A stretch of 64,000 nt of DNA, taken from assembly GCA_026214975.1 (NCBI GenBank), contig CM047807.1:70411824-70475823 (forward strand), given 5' to 3'. Under the pieces are notes generated by a model. It was not told the DNA's origin. It saw only the letters and a program-made list of their open reading frames with translations, and did not search any database. How positions within the stretch are numbered: position 1 is the stretch's first letter; the number at the start of each line of letters is the position of its first letter. A program made the position numbers and the translations under genes. The DNA is from Gentiana macrophylla. Its lineage: Eukaryota; Streptophyta; Magnoliopsida; Gentianales; Gentianaceae. Positions 24,845-36,880 of this stretch are shown here, in pieces.

Positions 24845-26652
24845 TGTTAGATGTAATATCGCCGGATCAATCATAGATTGACCCATTACGCAAAGCGGAA
24901 GTATCGGATCTAGATCTAAACTAAACAAAGAACATAAATTAAAGATCTAACTACAAGGGTTTAGAACCCAACCTTTTATGGTGCTTAACTCCAAGGACAA
25001 TAGGTCTCAAGAACACGTGTATCGAGAAGCCACACGCCTTCCAACGCAGGTGTCTCCCAAAGAACACTAGGTGGATGGTGTTTCCGCCACGAGCTCCTTG
25101 ATATGCTACCGAATAACTCCTCAAGATTATCCCAACTCTAAACCCGAACTACTTAGTCGAAATATCAACCTAAGCACTAGTCAATATGGCGTGTAAATAT
25201 TGTCAAAAGGCTTGGGAGAACTCTCTTTATATATGTAGAGTAATCATTGTCCTCCAAGGATTTAATAATTAAGAGATAATTATTAGATTAATCATTATTC
25301 CAAATAAAAGATAAATAAAATGATTATCCCAAACAAATTAGGATAAATCACATTATTATCTAATATTCCATTAATTATTAATTAATAAATAAAAGATAAA
25401 TCACACATTAAATAATTATCCAAGAAAACTAATTCCTTGATAATTAGTTAATACAAGATGCGCCCCAACCTTAATTAAATAAGGCCCATGCGCTTTTTTC
25501 TACACCTTGGGCCGAGTCCACAAAAAATTTCTTTTCCATGTATTTAATTATCTAGTCCAACTAAACAATTAATCCACATATCAAATTAAATAGCCCATTC
25601 CACTATTTAATTATAATCGAGGTGAAACGACGAGAAAACTAATTTTGCTATTTTGGGAGCCACGTCGTGGACCATGGACCCATATTCAGTAGCTACAATA
25701 AATCGAACAAAATTATTCATCAGACAAAATAATTATATCCAACCTATTAATTCCGGGATTACACCACCATAAACCCGAACTCGAACTCTATCGAATATAG
25801 ATAACTTACACTCAATTTATGAGTCGAAAGCGCCCAATCGATATAATCATTACACACGGATAAATCCTCCATGGATCTGCTCACTTCGATTTCGATATTT
25901 CCGTAAACCCTTCTAAAACGTATTATCCTTATTTACCATTAACCCCTAGTGATCAATTAGTTCATAACTTATATAATATGAACTCGCCGATCGATCGTTT
26001 CTAGGGTTAACAAATAAGGGAAGTGAATCTGCCTACTTCTACTTCGAGGGGAAGGAATGGATTCCATATTCTGTGATAACACGTGACTACTCACTCATTC
26101 TAAAAATAGAGCCGACGAGAAGTGTTGGACCACATACTACTTAAGTGATCCTTACTAACACATCAAACTCTACCCAAGTCTAAGAAGTTGTCTGTGATCA
26201 CCTTAGGATTGTGATTAATCCATATATGATCATCTAGTGATTCGATAAGATTTCTCGACACGGAATTATATCGAGGACTCAAATCAAATCGGTCCAAATT
26301 TATATATGATTATCATCATATATAAATGCCCCATTAAGTACTCCTATTACCGACAAATCCGATAAGACCGTCACACCTAAAGTGTTCGGGCGATTATTAG
26401 CAAATTAATCTGAGACCCATACTCATTAATAAACGCCTACTGGACTAAGTTAATTCTAAGTATATTTCACAAACTCAATCCTCGTGTGTATAGCCATAAA
26501 CTGAAGTTATGTGATTACATAATCAATAAACTTACGGTTTTCTCAGAATGTATTAATATTGGCAATAAATGCGAATAAATAAGATGAAATAAATTCTATC
26601 ATTTATTTAAATAAAACAATTACAAATTGTCTTTCGGGCATAAAACCTAACA
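24845..26652 (-). mobile_element. Solo LTR of a related copia family
   Basis: 1808 bp bounded by TGTTAG and CTAACA on the plus strand, the perfect short inverted ends of an LTR. Read on the minus strand it begins like the local copia LTRs (TGTTAGGTTTTATGCCCGAAAG), so it is a related family. No internal domain is attached. Flanks are TCTAT (left) and TATAT (right); the uninterrupted LTR elsewhere reads AGTCTATGGAGGG, so this is a 5-bp duplication with one change. It probably formed by recombination between the two LTRs of a once complete element. Confidence 0.9.
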
Positions 26653-27539
26653 TATATGGAGGGTTAGTCCGAATCTAATGATTATATCAATGGACGCTAT
26701 TTACTCATAGATTGAGTGTAATTATATATCTATAACTCGTAGAGTTCGGGTTTCGGGTTTATGGTATGTAATCCTCGAATTGATAATTTAAGTGTAAATA
26801 TTATGTTCGATGAATATTTTACTTAATTTATGTGAGTTTATCTGGTTATAGGTCCATGGTCCTCAACGTGGCTCCTATAATACTGAGCATTTTCTTGTTA
26901 TTTGGCCTCGTTGATAATTAATTTACAGCCAATTAATTGATATGTGAAATATTATTTAATTGGGCCAAATAATATAATACATAGAAAAGACATTTTATGT
27001 GGGCCTAAAACCCTAAGGTGTGGCGCCTCCCTCTCATAAAATGGAAGAATTGTTTTTCTTGTGAAATTAATTATTTACTTGGTAAGTAATTAATTAATAA
27101 AAGATAATTGATTGATTGCTTTTATTGTGATTTTTTTAATTATTTATTTAATTAATTAGAAACTTGGAGGCCAAGGATTTACTCTCCTATATAAAGAGAG
27201 TTCTTCCAAGACATATGAGAGATGAAATTTTCGACATACACACATAAAATAGATAGAAAAACTTGTTTCTTGTCTTGGGTTTCTGGTTGAAGAAAAACTT
27301 AGGTTTTTTCTTGATGCATATCAAGGAGGTTTCAATTCCAAGGATCGGTGTCCACCAACCATTGTTTGGAGAACATGTTGGAAGATTGTGGCTACTCATC
27401 CAACTTTCGGTAAGTAGATCTAAACCCCTTGTAGGAAGTTTAGATCCTTTATTTATGATATGTAGTTTATAGATCGTGATCCATCCGCGCAAGCGCGAAG
27501 ATCTATTTTGTATTAGCTTCTGAGCTCCTACATCCTTCA
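26653..27539 (+). mobile_element. Copia LTR shared by two elements, right part (5' LTR of outer copy B)
   Basis: Continues the LTR begun at 24059 and ends CCTTCA at 27539. A TATATAAAG box lies near 27190. Without the solo LTR the whole LTR is about 1.67 kb, matching the outer 3' LTR. The 117-codon minus-strand frame 27540-27187 is antisense to the LTR and is not a gene. Confidence 0.88.
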
Positions 27540-27541
27540 TG

Positions 27542-27553
27542 TGGTATCGGAGC
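27542..27553 (+). promoter_or_regulatory. Primer binding site of outer copia, copy B
   Basis: TGGTATCGGAGC, two bases after the LTR end, matches the tRNA-iMet primer site TGGTATCAGAGC at 11 of 12 bases. Confidence 0.88.
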
Positions 27554-30500
27554 TGTGTTCCACGATCTATGAATTATATTCATATATAAACGATTTAAAA
27601 TGAGTGGAATTACATGTAGATATTTTGTTTTTAAATATGCATATGTGATTGGTTGTTGTGGTTGAAGAGATGGATTGGGGTTGACATCTGTTTACTCGTT
27701 AGATCTATTGTAAACTCATATAAATTCGATTATATATGAGTATAGAAAATTTTGTAATGTAATTTTAAATTTCCTAGAAATAGATTTGTTTTGTTGTTGT
27801 TCGGTTTTTCTTCTTTTCCCGCTGATTGAGCCGTTGAAACGACAATCCCCCGGTCGAATAAAGATCAAAAGTTGATAAAAAGTACCACAAAATTGGGTGT
27901 CGATCGTAGTCCTTCTCGATATCAAATCGCTGCAATAAAGTTGTTGTTGTAATGTAAAACCACAGCAGCCATAAAAACCCTAGCTGTGAGTTCGCCAAAT
28001 TTGGAAGAGTTTGGAACGTTGAGACAAATATCCGACCATTCCGATTGTCTAACATGGAGTTATGAACAAGCCCTAAAAATTTCAGGTTGATCGGGTTTTG
28101 TCTTGATGCCCGATCGGCTCCGGGAAGACACTGCGGCGCCGCAGTTATAAACAGATGCAGCAGTTGGCTCGGCGGGTTGTCGGAGAAAATTGGGCCATCG
28201 AAACTTGGATCCAACCGCCCATATTGAAGAAGGAGGAGGAAGTACTAGTCCACAATATTTTGTGTCTATCGAGTTCATTTGGATGCCCGATCATCGATGA
28301 AACGGATCAGCAAAAGCATATTGTATTAGAAACTAGTAAACCCTAGTTAGGGTTTATTTATTTATTTTCTAATAGGTAAGATACGGGGGTGCCAACGGTC
28401 CATCTTGATGTTTCTTTTCCGCACTAGTATGTATGCGTAGAACCGGAAAATTTCCATGACATGCATCATATCATGAATTCCACTCCATATGCATATACAT
28501 GTAGAAATTAATTCGAGAAATTAGTTAGGCACGTATACAACACGCAATTAGTTTTAATTAATTGTATGATATTAATTAGATACGAATTAGGGAAACCGAG
28601 GATTCCGGGTTTTGTCAATGTTCATGATTATGTGATGGATTCTCGGTCAATCCCACCTTGTGAAAGCATAGGAGTAAAATCTCAAACCTCGACGAGATTG
28701 CGTTTTTGTCCGTAGTGTCTACGTGAAAGATTGATGTTGGCGGATTGAACAATTATGGGCGAATATGGTTAGAAAGTTGTCAATCCATGGATGGGTGGTC
28801 AATCGAGCCACGGCTCGATCGACTTAACCTCCACGTGTGGCGCTTGCACGGGGTCCGGCAAGGCCGAGCTTATCCGACGCAAGTGACTACGGCTCAACGG
28901 AACTCCCTAGCCCCGATCCGTCCGACGGCCACATATGTTCCAACGGGCCCATGATTTATTGTTCCTTAAAGATAAATCAAGTCCAAAAATAAAATCAATA
29001 AACCCACAACTTTTTTCAAAAATATTGAGTAGGAGAGGGAAGGCGACAACCGACCCTATGGCCTCTATTGCTGACACAGTAACGTGAGAGAATGGTGACG
29101 CCTTCTTGCCGGCTCGGGACTAGCCTCCTAAGGAAGGCCTTCACCGCTATCAAAATTCAAGGTTTGGTCTCCGAAAGGATAGATTTTGGCTACTCGTCGG
29201 GTCACTGACCGACCCTAAGGCGGCACACTCGGGGTCTACCTAAAAATCCGAAACAGTAGGTCACACTCATTATGGGTATTTTTGGTAATACATTGGCTGA
29301 AAAAGAAAAGTAATCGAGGATTAAGATTGGTTGTTCGATTCCATTTAATCATCGAGAGAGTTGATCTCAATATAGTCGTCACCTCTTTGACCTACCCTAA
29401 GGAGGCACTGAGGTGAGACTAAATCCTTGGAACGGTAGGATATACTATGCATTAGTTTATAGTTCTTAAAATCAATTAGTAGTGTATAAATTGGATTCAT
29501 TTTCTGTCACTTTTATTTACAACAATTTATATATCTCTATAGGGTACTAGACTACTAGTGTATGTTTTAAATTGACTAGTAACGACTTCGTTAAAAGTGA
29601 TAAGTAACTAGAACGTTGTACTTATTAATCATACATGCGATTAATCTTTCAGAAGAGATATATCTCTTGAGCCTTTAAGACTTAAGTGATTTAAATAAAT
29701 ATGTCACTCCTCCGCCACCTGGTGTTGAACGAGAGACAACCGTAGTTAGATTAAAAGATGGTTGGGATGGTAAAATTCTTCTAGTGAATTTTTAATTGTG
29801 TAGTGACTACACGAGAAATTTTCTAATAGAAAAATTGGAGAATCATAAATTAAAGTGTTGCTAGTTAGACGGTATATGGAACCGATAAACTAGTGGGAGC
29901 TTTAATCTTATGTTTTTTGTTTTTCTGATTTATTAGAAAATTAGTCCCACTGGGTAACGCTTTCATTAGACATCCCACAACTCAGGAGTAGTGTCTACTC
30001 AAACAAATCGCTAGTTCAAGACTATTTCCTTTTAAGGAAAGTCAAGAATGGGAAATCATCTAAACTAAGTTCGAGGCTAAATCAAATATTTATTAAAAAG
30101 TAGAGGATAAGGAAAGTGATTTCGATCACTAACCAATGAATCCTTAGCGACTTTCTTAACCGAGTAACTAGACTGGAGCTAAGTTCTTTGGAAGAACAAG
30201 GAAGCTTTGCATTAACGACAGAGTAGACAACGGGCGGTAATTTTAGCTAGAATAGTGGGAGTGGTATGAGGAAATGAACTTTGGATTTGATCCTTGAATA
30301 TCATGAAAATTTTATTTTTTTGTTTTCAGATTCGTTGGAACAAATGGATTCAGATTGGTTGTAAAATAACGGTTAACATTATTATGTAAAACGAGAAGTC
30401 TACCTAGAAGATGCTAGTGAATTTATGGATAAGGAAAGAATTCGGTTCACACCACTTCCGTAAATGTAGGCATTTAGCACTTAATGCTTGAAGGTAGGAC

Positions 30501-32335
30501 TGGAGATTTTGTGCATACGTTATGATTGTGACTGTTCGTGAAATAGCTTAATGTGACGAGTGAAGGTTGGTTATAAGATTCTTGAGATCAGAAAGTGATG
30601 GTTGAACTGTCACAAGCCTTCTAATAGAATCTATAAGTAATGACCTTTAAACCTCGAGTACGTTACCCGGAGGTAGTTACTATCTCAATTTAATCAGACC
30701 ACGTCCAACATCGGTTTTTGGTGATTACACTGATAAATACTACTAGATCAGAATGTCAATCCACCCAAAACGTAGTGGGAGTATGGTTTAACCGTTGACC
30801 CATTGTGGTTTTGTGGACTTTACAGTCTACTGGGGTGATTGATAACCTATGGCTCTTGGTGGGTCAGATAGATTACGATCATAGAGGTTGGTTTGAAAGT
30901 CTTAACCCTCGTGAATGGAGTTTTGGAACTCCAGCCTGCTCACCTCTAATAGAACCACTGAGTGTCTCACCCAGTGGGAGCAAATTGGATCTACACGGAA
31001 AAGAGTCGAATGAATAGGAAAGTTTAAACTTTCGGTGAAACGCCGAGTGGTCTAGGGTGATTGATTCCTTGACAAGTAGAGAGTTAACTGCACCTTGAAC
31101 TCTCTCACCACTCAGCCTTGCTAGATTTCGTTAGAAAGCGTAAAAATAGTGGTTGATTCATTGAGACTTTCTTTGTCGAAAAACGGAGTCCTGGATTCAT
31201 TCTGCATTGAAGGGTCTTGGTTAGAACAAATGGCGGGATGACCGCCAGGGTTTATATCCTTTGTTGATTTAAGAGAACCTCTCGGTCATTTAAAGTTACA
31301 TGTTTTAAAATATGTAGATTTGACTGTAATATTGATAAGTCTTTCATAGACTGGATATCAATATTGATAAAGTAGTAGTATTAGTGTTCATGAATGATAA
31401 CACTGCAACGGTTGGAAACAACATGGGTGTGCTATCTCAAGTCGGACACTGACATGCCAAGATTCTCTGGATGAGAGAATTGGACTATATTCTAAGAATT
31501 TGATTCGGTCAAATTCACAAGAATGAGTCATTGGCTATCCCATCCGTCTTATTGGTTTAGATGATCTTGCATATACGTATGCAACATTTAGTCCTACCCT
31601 ACCTCTTAGGAATGATTCTCTAAATCTTCGGATAAAGAGAAAATAGGATAGAGTCTCTCTTGGATAATGGGAAGTCAGGTTATCACAAGTCAATAGTGGT
31701 CAAATCTTGGATTCGAGCATTGAATAGCGGTTTAGTATGCCCTCAAGTGTCATTGAAGAACGAGGAATAATGTGCTTGTATATGTGCGTGCAAACTTGAA
31801 TATGGTTGATGATACATCGATTCTCGACTTATAGTCGATTAAGGATGATCGTTGGGATGATCTCGGCTCAATGTTTACACATTGTGATGGATCTATAGTC
31901 CGAGAAATCCAAAGACCGCCAATTCGACTTTAATTAATCGGATACGTAGCAGCTTTCGGAGCAGCTAGAGTGGCGAAATAGCTTCGGAATTTCCTTCCTG
32001 ATCTGGGAGTAATTCCCGGTCAGGTGAGCCGATATCACTTCATTGTGAAAATAGTGAAGAGATAGCTTAGAAGGATCTTCTCAGTCACTAGAGGTCAAAA
32101 GCATATTGAGAGAGAGTACCGCCTGATTAGATGGACTGGCGACGTTTCAATTCTAAAGATCGTCTCGAGCCGACAACCTAACTAATCAGTTTACCAAGTC
32201 AAGTTCTTGGAGGGTACGGCATTGAGGGATATGTCTCATATGCTTTTAAAGCAAGTGGGAGAGTGTTGTGAATAAGATGAGAAAGGGTGTGCTCTAAAAA
32301 CAATCGTTGTTTGTCATTTCGTGCAAGTGAGAGAT
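27554..32335 (+). mobile_element. Outer copia element copy B, internal domain
   Basis: From 27742 it aligns with window start to 5247. Leader to about 29450, then decayed gag, then broken pol. It lacks about 640 bp present in copy A (between A positions 2625 and 3264); the junction is at about 30352. Many other differences from copy A are small and lie at CAG/CTG. The minus-strand frame of 146 codons (28214-27774) lies in the leader and resembles nothing known. Confidence 0.82.
31200..32280 (+). pseudogene. Copia pol remnant (RT and RNase H), outer copy B
   Basis: Same order as in copy A: RT pieces from about 31250, YVDD position F-M-N-D at 31387-31398, RNase H EYVAA-like and KHIE-like blocks at about 31945-32130. 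Frames are interrupted throughout. It aligns with 4130-5190. Confidence 0.73.
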
Positions 32336-32959
32336 TGTTCGGTGTAGTGCCCGAAAGAAAAATTGTGTAATTGTTTTTGATAATGGATAACAAAATTTAT
32401 CTCACCTTATTACTTGCTTTGTGCTTGTAAGTAATACACTGCTGCAAACCCTAAGTATATCAGTATGTAAACGCTTAACTCAAAGTGTATGGCAAGCACG
32501 TGAGGATTGAGTTAGTGGTGATATACTTAAATCGTTAGTCCGTGGGTGAACTTAATCGAGTTTAGGGTCTTATGATTAAAACACCAATAATGCGCCTGTA
32601 ACACCTTTAGGGTGTGATAGTCTTATCCGGACTGCCGGTAGAGGGTACCTAAGTGGGGCATTTATATATGATGGCATTCATATAGGATCGACCAATTTAA
32701 TCTGGTTTCTCGATATAATTCCGTACTCGAGAAAACTTATTAAATCATTAGATGATCATATATGGATTGACCTTAATCCTGAGGTGATCACAGGTTAGTG
32801 CTTGTCTCGGGGTAGTGTTTGATGTGTTAGTTAGGGTACGGCATTGAGAGATATGTCTCATCCGCTTTTTAGAGCAAGTGGGAGAGTGTTGTGAATAAGA
32901 TGAGAAAGTGGTGTGCTATAAAAACAATCGTTGCTTGTCATTTCGTGCAAGTGGGAGAT
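32211..32959 (+). repeat. Tandem duplication of internal/LTR junction, copy B
   Basis: AGGGTACGGC occurs at 32211 and 32833 (period 622). Between them is a partial LTR starting at 32336; the full LTR starts at 32960. Same arrangement and same AGGG switch point as 5125-5867. Confidence 0.86.
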
Positions 32960-33160
32960 TGTTAGGTGTAGTGCCCGAAAGAAAAATTGTGTTATTGTTT
33001 TTGACAATGGATAACAAAATTTATCTCACCTTATTACTTGCATTGTGCTTGTAAGTAATACACTGCTGCAAACCCTAAATATATCAGTATGTAAACGATT
33101 AACTCAGTGTATGGCATGCACGTGAGGATTGAGTTAGTGGTGATATACTTAAACTGTTAG
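32960..33160 (+). mobile_element. 3' LTR of outer copia copy B, left part
   Basis: TGTTAGGTGTAG to the target duplication GTTAG (33156-33160), then interrupted by the inner element. Resumes at 42128. Confidence 0.88.
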
Positions 33161-34873
33161 TGTAAGGTGTTGTGCCCGAAAGACAATTTGTGTAATTGTT
33201 TTTAACAATGGATGATAAATTTTATCTCACCTTATTACTTGCTTTGTGCTTGTAAATAGTACACTGCTGCAAACCCTAAGTATATCAGTATGTAACCGCT
33301 TAACTCAGTGTATGGCATGCACGTGAGGATTGAGTTAGTGGTGATATACTTAAATCTGTTAGTCCGTGGTGAACTTAATCGAGTTTAGGTCTCTTGATTA
33401 AAACACCAATAATGCGCCTAACACCTTAGGGTGTGATAGTCTTATCCGGACTATCGGTAGAGGGGGTACCTACGTGGGGCATTTATATATGATGGCATTC
33501 ATATATACGGCCGACCGATTTAATCGAATTTCTTGGTATAATTCCGTAATCGAGGAATCTTATTAAATCATTAGATGATCATATATGGATCAACCTTAAT
33601 CCTAAGGTGATCACAGGATGTCGCTTGTCCGGGTAGTGTTTGATGTGTTAGTTACGGTTCACTTTAATATGTGTTCCAAGCCACTTCTCATTGGCACTAT
33701 CTCCGGATGAGTGAGTAGTTCGATTTTCACAGACATGGAATACATTCCTTCCGCGGGAAGTAGAGAGACAAATCCCCTTATTTGTTAGCCCTAAGAAAGT
33801 GATCGATCCCGGAGTTCACATTTGACTAATTAGCTACTAGTCGATATGTGTGCTAATTGATCATCGAGGGGTTAATGGTAAATAAGGATAAGATATTCGA
33901 GTCGGGTTCACGGAGACTTTCCACTCGTAATGGACATGATCTATGGAGGGTTATTACGTATGTAGTGATTATATCAATGGACGCTTATTCACTCTGGCAT
34001 GGGTTGAGTATAAGTATATATCTATAATCGGTAGAGTTCGGGCCGGGTTTATGGTGGCGTAATCCCGGAATTAAAAATTAATGTACTTATTACGCTCGAT
34101 GAATAATTAATTATTGGAGCTACTGGTTATAGGTCCATGGTCCCCGATGTGGCTTCGTAATTCGGACTAATAATCTTGTTGTTTGGGCTCAGGTGATAAT
34201 TAATTGGTCGGGCTAATTAATTGATATGCATGGATATTATTTAGTTGGGCTAAATAATATAATACACATAAAAGACATTTTATGTGGGCTAAAACCCTAG
34301 GAGGTGGCGCCATATTGGTTCTCTTTTTTAGCACAAGAATTGATTTTCTTGTGTTATGGAAAATAAAAGATATTCTTGTTATGTGATTGATTGCATGACA
34401 TGTTATTTAGTTTCCTATTGGTCAATAATATGTCACAATTATTCATTAAGGAAAATATCTTTTTTATTTTGTTTAATTAATTATTTATTTAATTAATTAA
34501 AACTTGGAGACCAATGATTTACTCGCTATAAAAGGAGAGTTATTCCAAGTGTAAATCACACTTGAAAATTTACCCATATCACCAAAAAGAGAGAAAAATT
34601 AGTTTTCTTGTCTTGGGTTTTAGAAGAAGAAAAACTATAAGTTTTTCTTAGTGTTGCATATCGAGGAGGTTCGTGTATCAAGAAGGGTGTCCACCAACCG
34701 CCGTTTGGAGAACACATCAGAAGATCTTGGCATCTCTTCCTACTATTGGTAACTTGATCTTAACCCCCTTGTAGTAGTTTAAGTCCTTTAATTATGTATT
34801 GTGATGTATAAGTCGTGATCCATCCGCTGCGCGTAGATCTAACTCGTTTAGATCTAAGAACCTGCATCCTTCA
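33161..34873 (+). mobile_element. 5' LTR of inner copia element, copy B
   Basis: 1713 bp, TGTAAGGTG to CCTTCA. TATA-like GCTATAAAAGGAGAG near 34525. Confidence 0.88.
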
Positions 34874-34875
34874 TG

Positions 34876-34887
34876 TGGTATCAGAGA
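34876..34887 (+). promoter_or_regulatory. Primer binding site of inner copia, copy B
   Basis: TGGTATCAGAGA, 11 of 12 bases of the tRNA-iMet site, two bases after the LTR end. Confidence 0.9.
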
Positions 34888-36880
34888 CAGGTTCCACGAT
34901 TTATATAGTCATAATCGTAATTAAACGACTTAAAGGAGTGGAATTGCATGTAGGTAAATCTTATTTATAGTTTTATGCATTGATAGTGATAAATTGTTAT
35001 GGTTGAAGAGATGGATTGGGGGTTGGCACTGTTTACCCGTTAGATCTATTGTAAACTCATATAAACGATGAAAATTTCGTTTACATGAGTATAGGAAATT
35101 ATGTAATTTATTTTTATTACAAGTTTAATTTCCAGAAAATAGATCTGTACACTAGCTGTTTAGTTTTTTCGTTTTTTCCGTTGTTTGACCCGTTAAAACG
35201 AAGATCCCTCCGGTCAGAATCAAGATTGGAAGTTGATGAACAATTCCGAAAAATTTTGCGTCGATCAGAGTCCGTTTGGATGTCCGTTCGTTGATGAGAA
35301 GAGGCAGCTATAACAGAAAAACGCAGGATTCACAGAAACCCTAACTGTGACTTCCTCGATTTTCTGGAAAGTATTGGACCTTTGAAACGAATATCCGACC
35401 GGTCAGATCGATAATCATGGAGTTTTGGACGTGAGATAAAATTTTAAGGACGATCGGGATTCATCTTGATCCCCGATCGCCTCGGGAAGTAAATGATGCG
35501 CTGCTGTAAGAGTATGTTTCAGCAGCAAGTTGGGCGGCTCATCGAGGAAGATTGACGAGTCAAAGCTCCGATCCGACCGTCCATCTTGAAATGCAAAGAA
35601 TGAAGATCAGATCTGGATAGTTTCGTCCCGATCCAAGTTCGCTTGATATGCCGATCGTCGAAGATTCTTAACACCTGCAGATTAGGTTTTAACTTATTTT
35701 CGAATAGATTAGTTACGGGGTGCCAACGGTCCATCTCGGTGTTTATTTTCCGCACTAGTATACATGTGTAGATTGTATGAGTAGAACCGGAAAATTGCCA
35801 TGACATGCATCATATCATGAATTCCACTCCATATGCATACATGTAGAAATTAATTCGAGGAATTAGTTAGGCATGTATAAAACACACGATTATTTTTAAT
35901 TAATTGTTTGATATTAATTAGAAACTAATTAGGTAAAACCGAGGAACACGGGTTTTTCAATCGTCGAGGTTGGGTGATGGATTCTCGGTGAATCTCACTC
36001 GCGAAAGCATAAGGAGTAAAATCTCAAAACCCGTGGTGAAGGTGTTGGATTCTCGGTGAATTCCACCTTACCCAAGACGAGATTACGTTTTTGTTCGTAG
36101 TGTCTACGTGAATGTTTGATGTTTAAGGATTGGATAATCACGGGCAAACATGTTCGAAAGTGGTTTAACCACGGTTGGGTGGTCAACAAAGTAGCTACGG
36201 CTCAATCGACTTCACCCTCCATGTGTAGCGTTTGCACGGGGTCCGCAACATCGAGCCATCCGAAGAGCCACTACGGCTCAACGAGCTCTCTCTAGCCTTG
36301 ACCCGTCCGACGGCCACATATGTTCTAACGAATAGGTCGGGTGGGCTAGCCCACATAACCGACAACATTCGGGCCTATGATTTATTGTTCCTTAATGTAA
36401 CATCAAGTCCAAAACGTGATCAAGAAACCCACCACTTTTTCAAAATATTGAGTAGGAGCGGAGAGGCGACGGCCGACCCCACGGCCTCACTGTTGACACA
36501 AGCAACGTGAGAGAATGGTGACGCTCGTGTCGGCTTTGATTTCGCCCCCCAAGGAAGGCCTTCACCGCTATCAAAATTCAAGGCTTGGTCTCCGAAAGGA
36601 TAGGATTTTGGGTACTCATTGAGTCACCGACCGACCCTAAGGCGGCACACTCTGGGTCTATCTAAAGATCTCAAACAAAGTAGGTCACACTCATAAAGGG
36701 TATTTTGGTAATACCTTGGCTGAAAAAGGAAAGGTGATTGACGATCACAAATGAGATGTTCGATTCTCAAGTTGATCTTCAATATTAATCGAAACCTCTT
36801 TGACCTACCCTAAGGCGGCACTGAGGTGAGAGATTAAGTCCTTGGAATGGTAGGATAGACTATAAGTACTTAGTTTATGT
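34888..36880 (+). other. Untranslated leader of inner copia element, copy B
   Basis: Aligns with 7807-9800. No coding pattern; short frames on either strand differ between the copies. Contains the leader module (about 36030-36470) also found diverged at 61443-61930. Confidence 0.6.

Noticed and set aside
27774..28214. 146-codon minus-strand frame
   Set aside because: Lies antisense in the copia leader, is broken in the equivalent stretch at the window start, and has no known motif.
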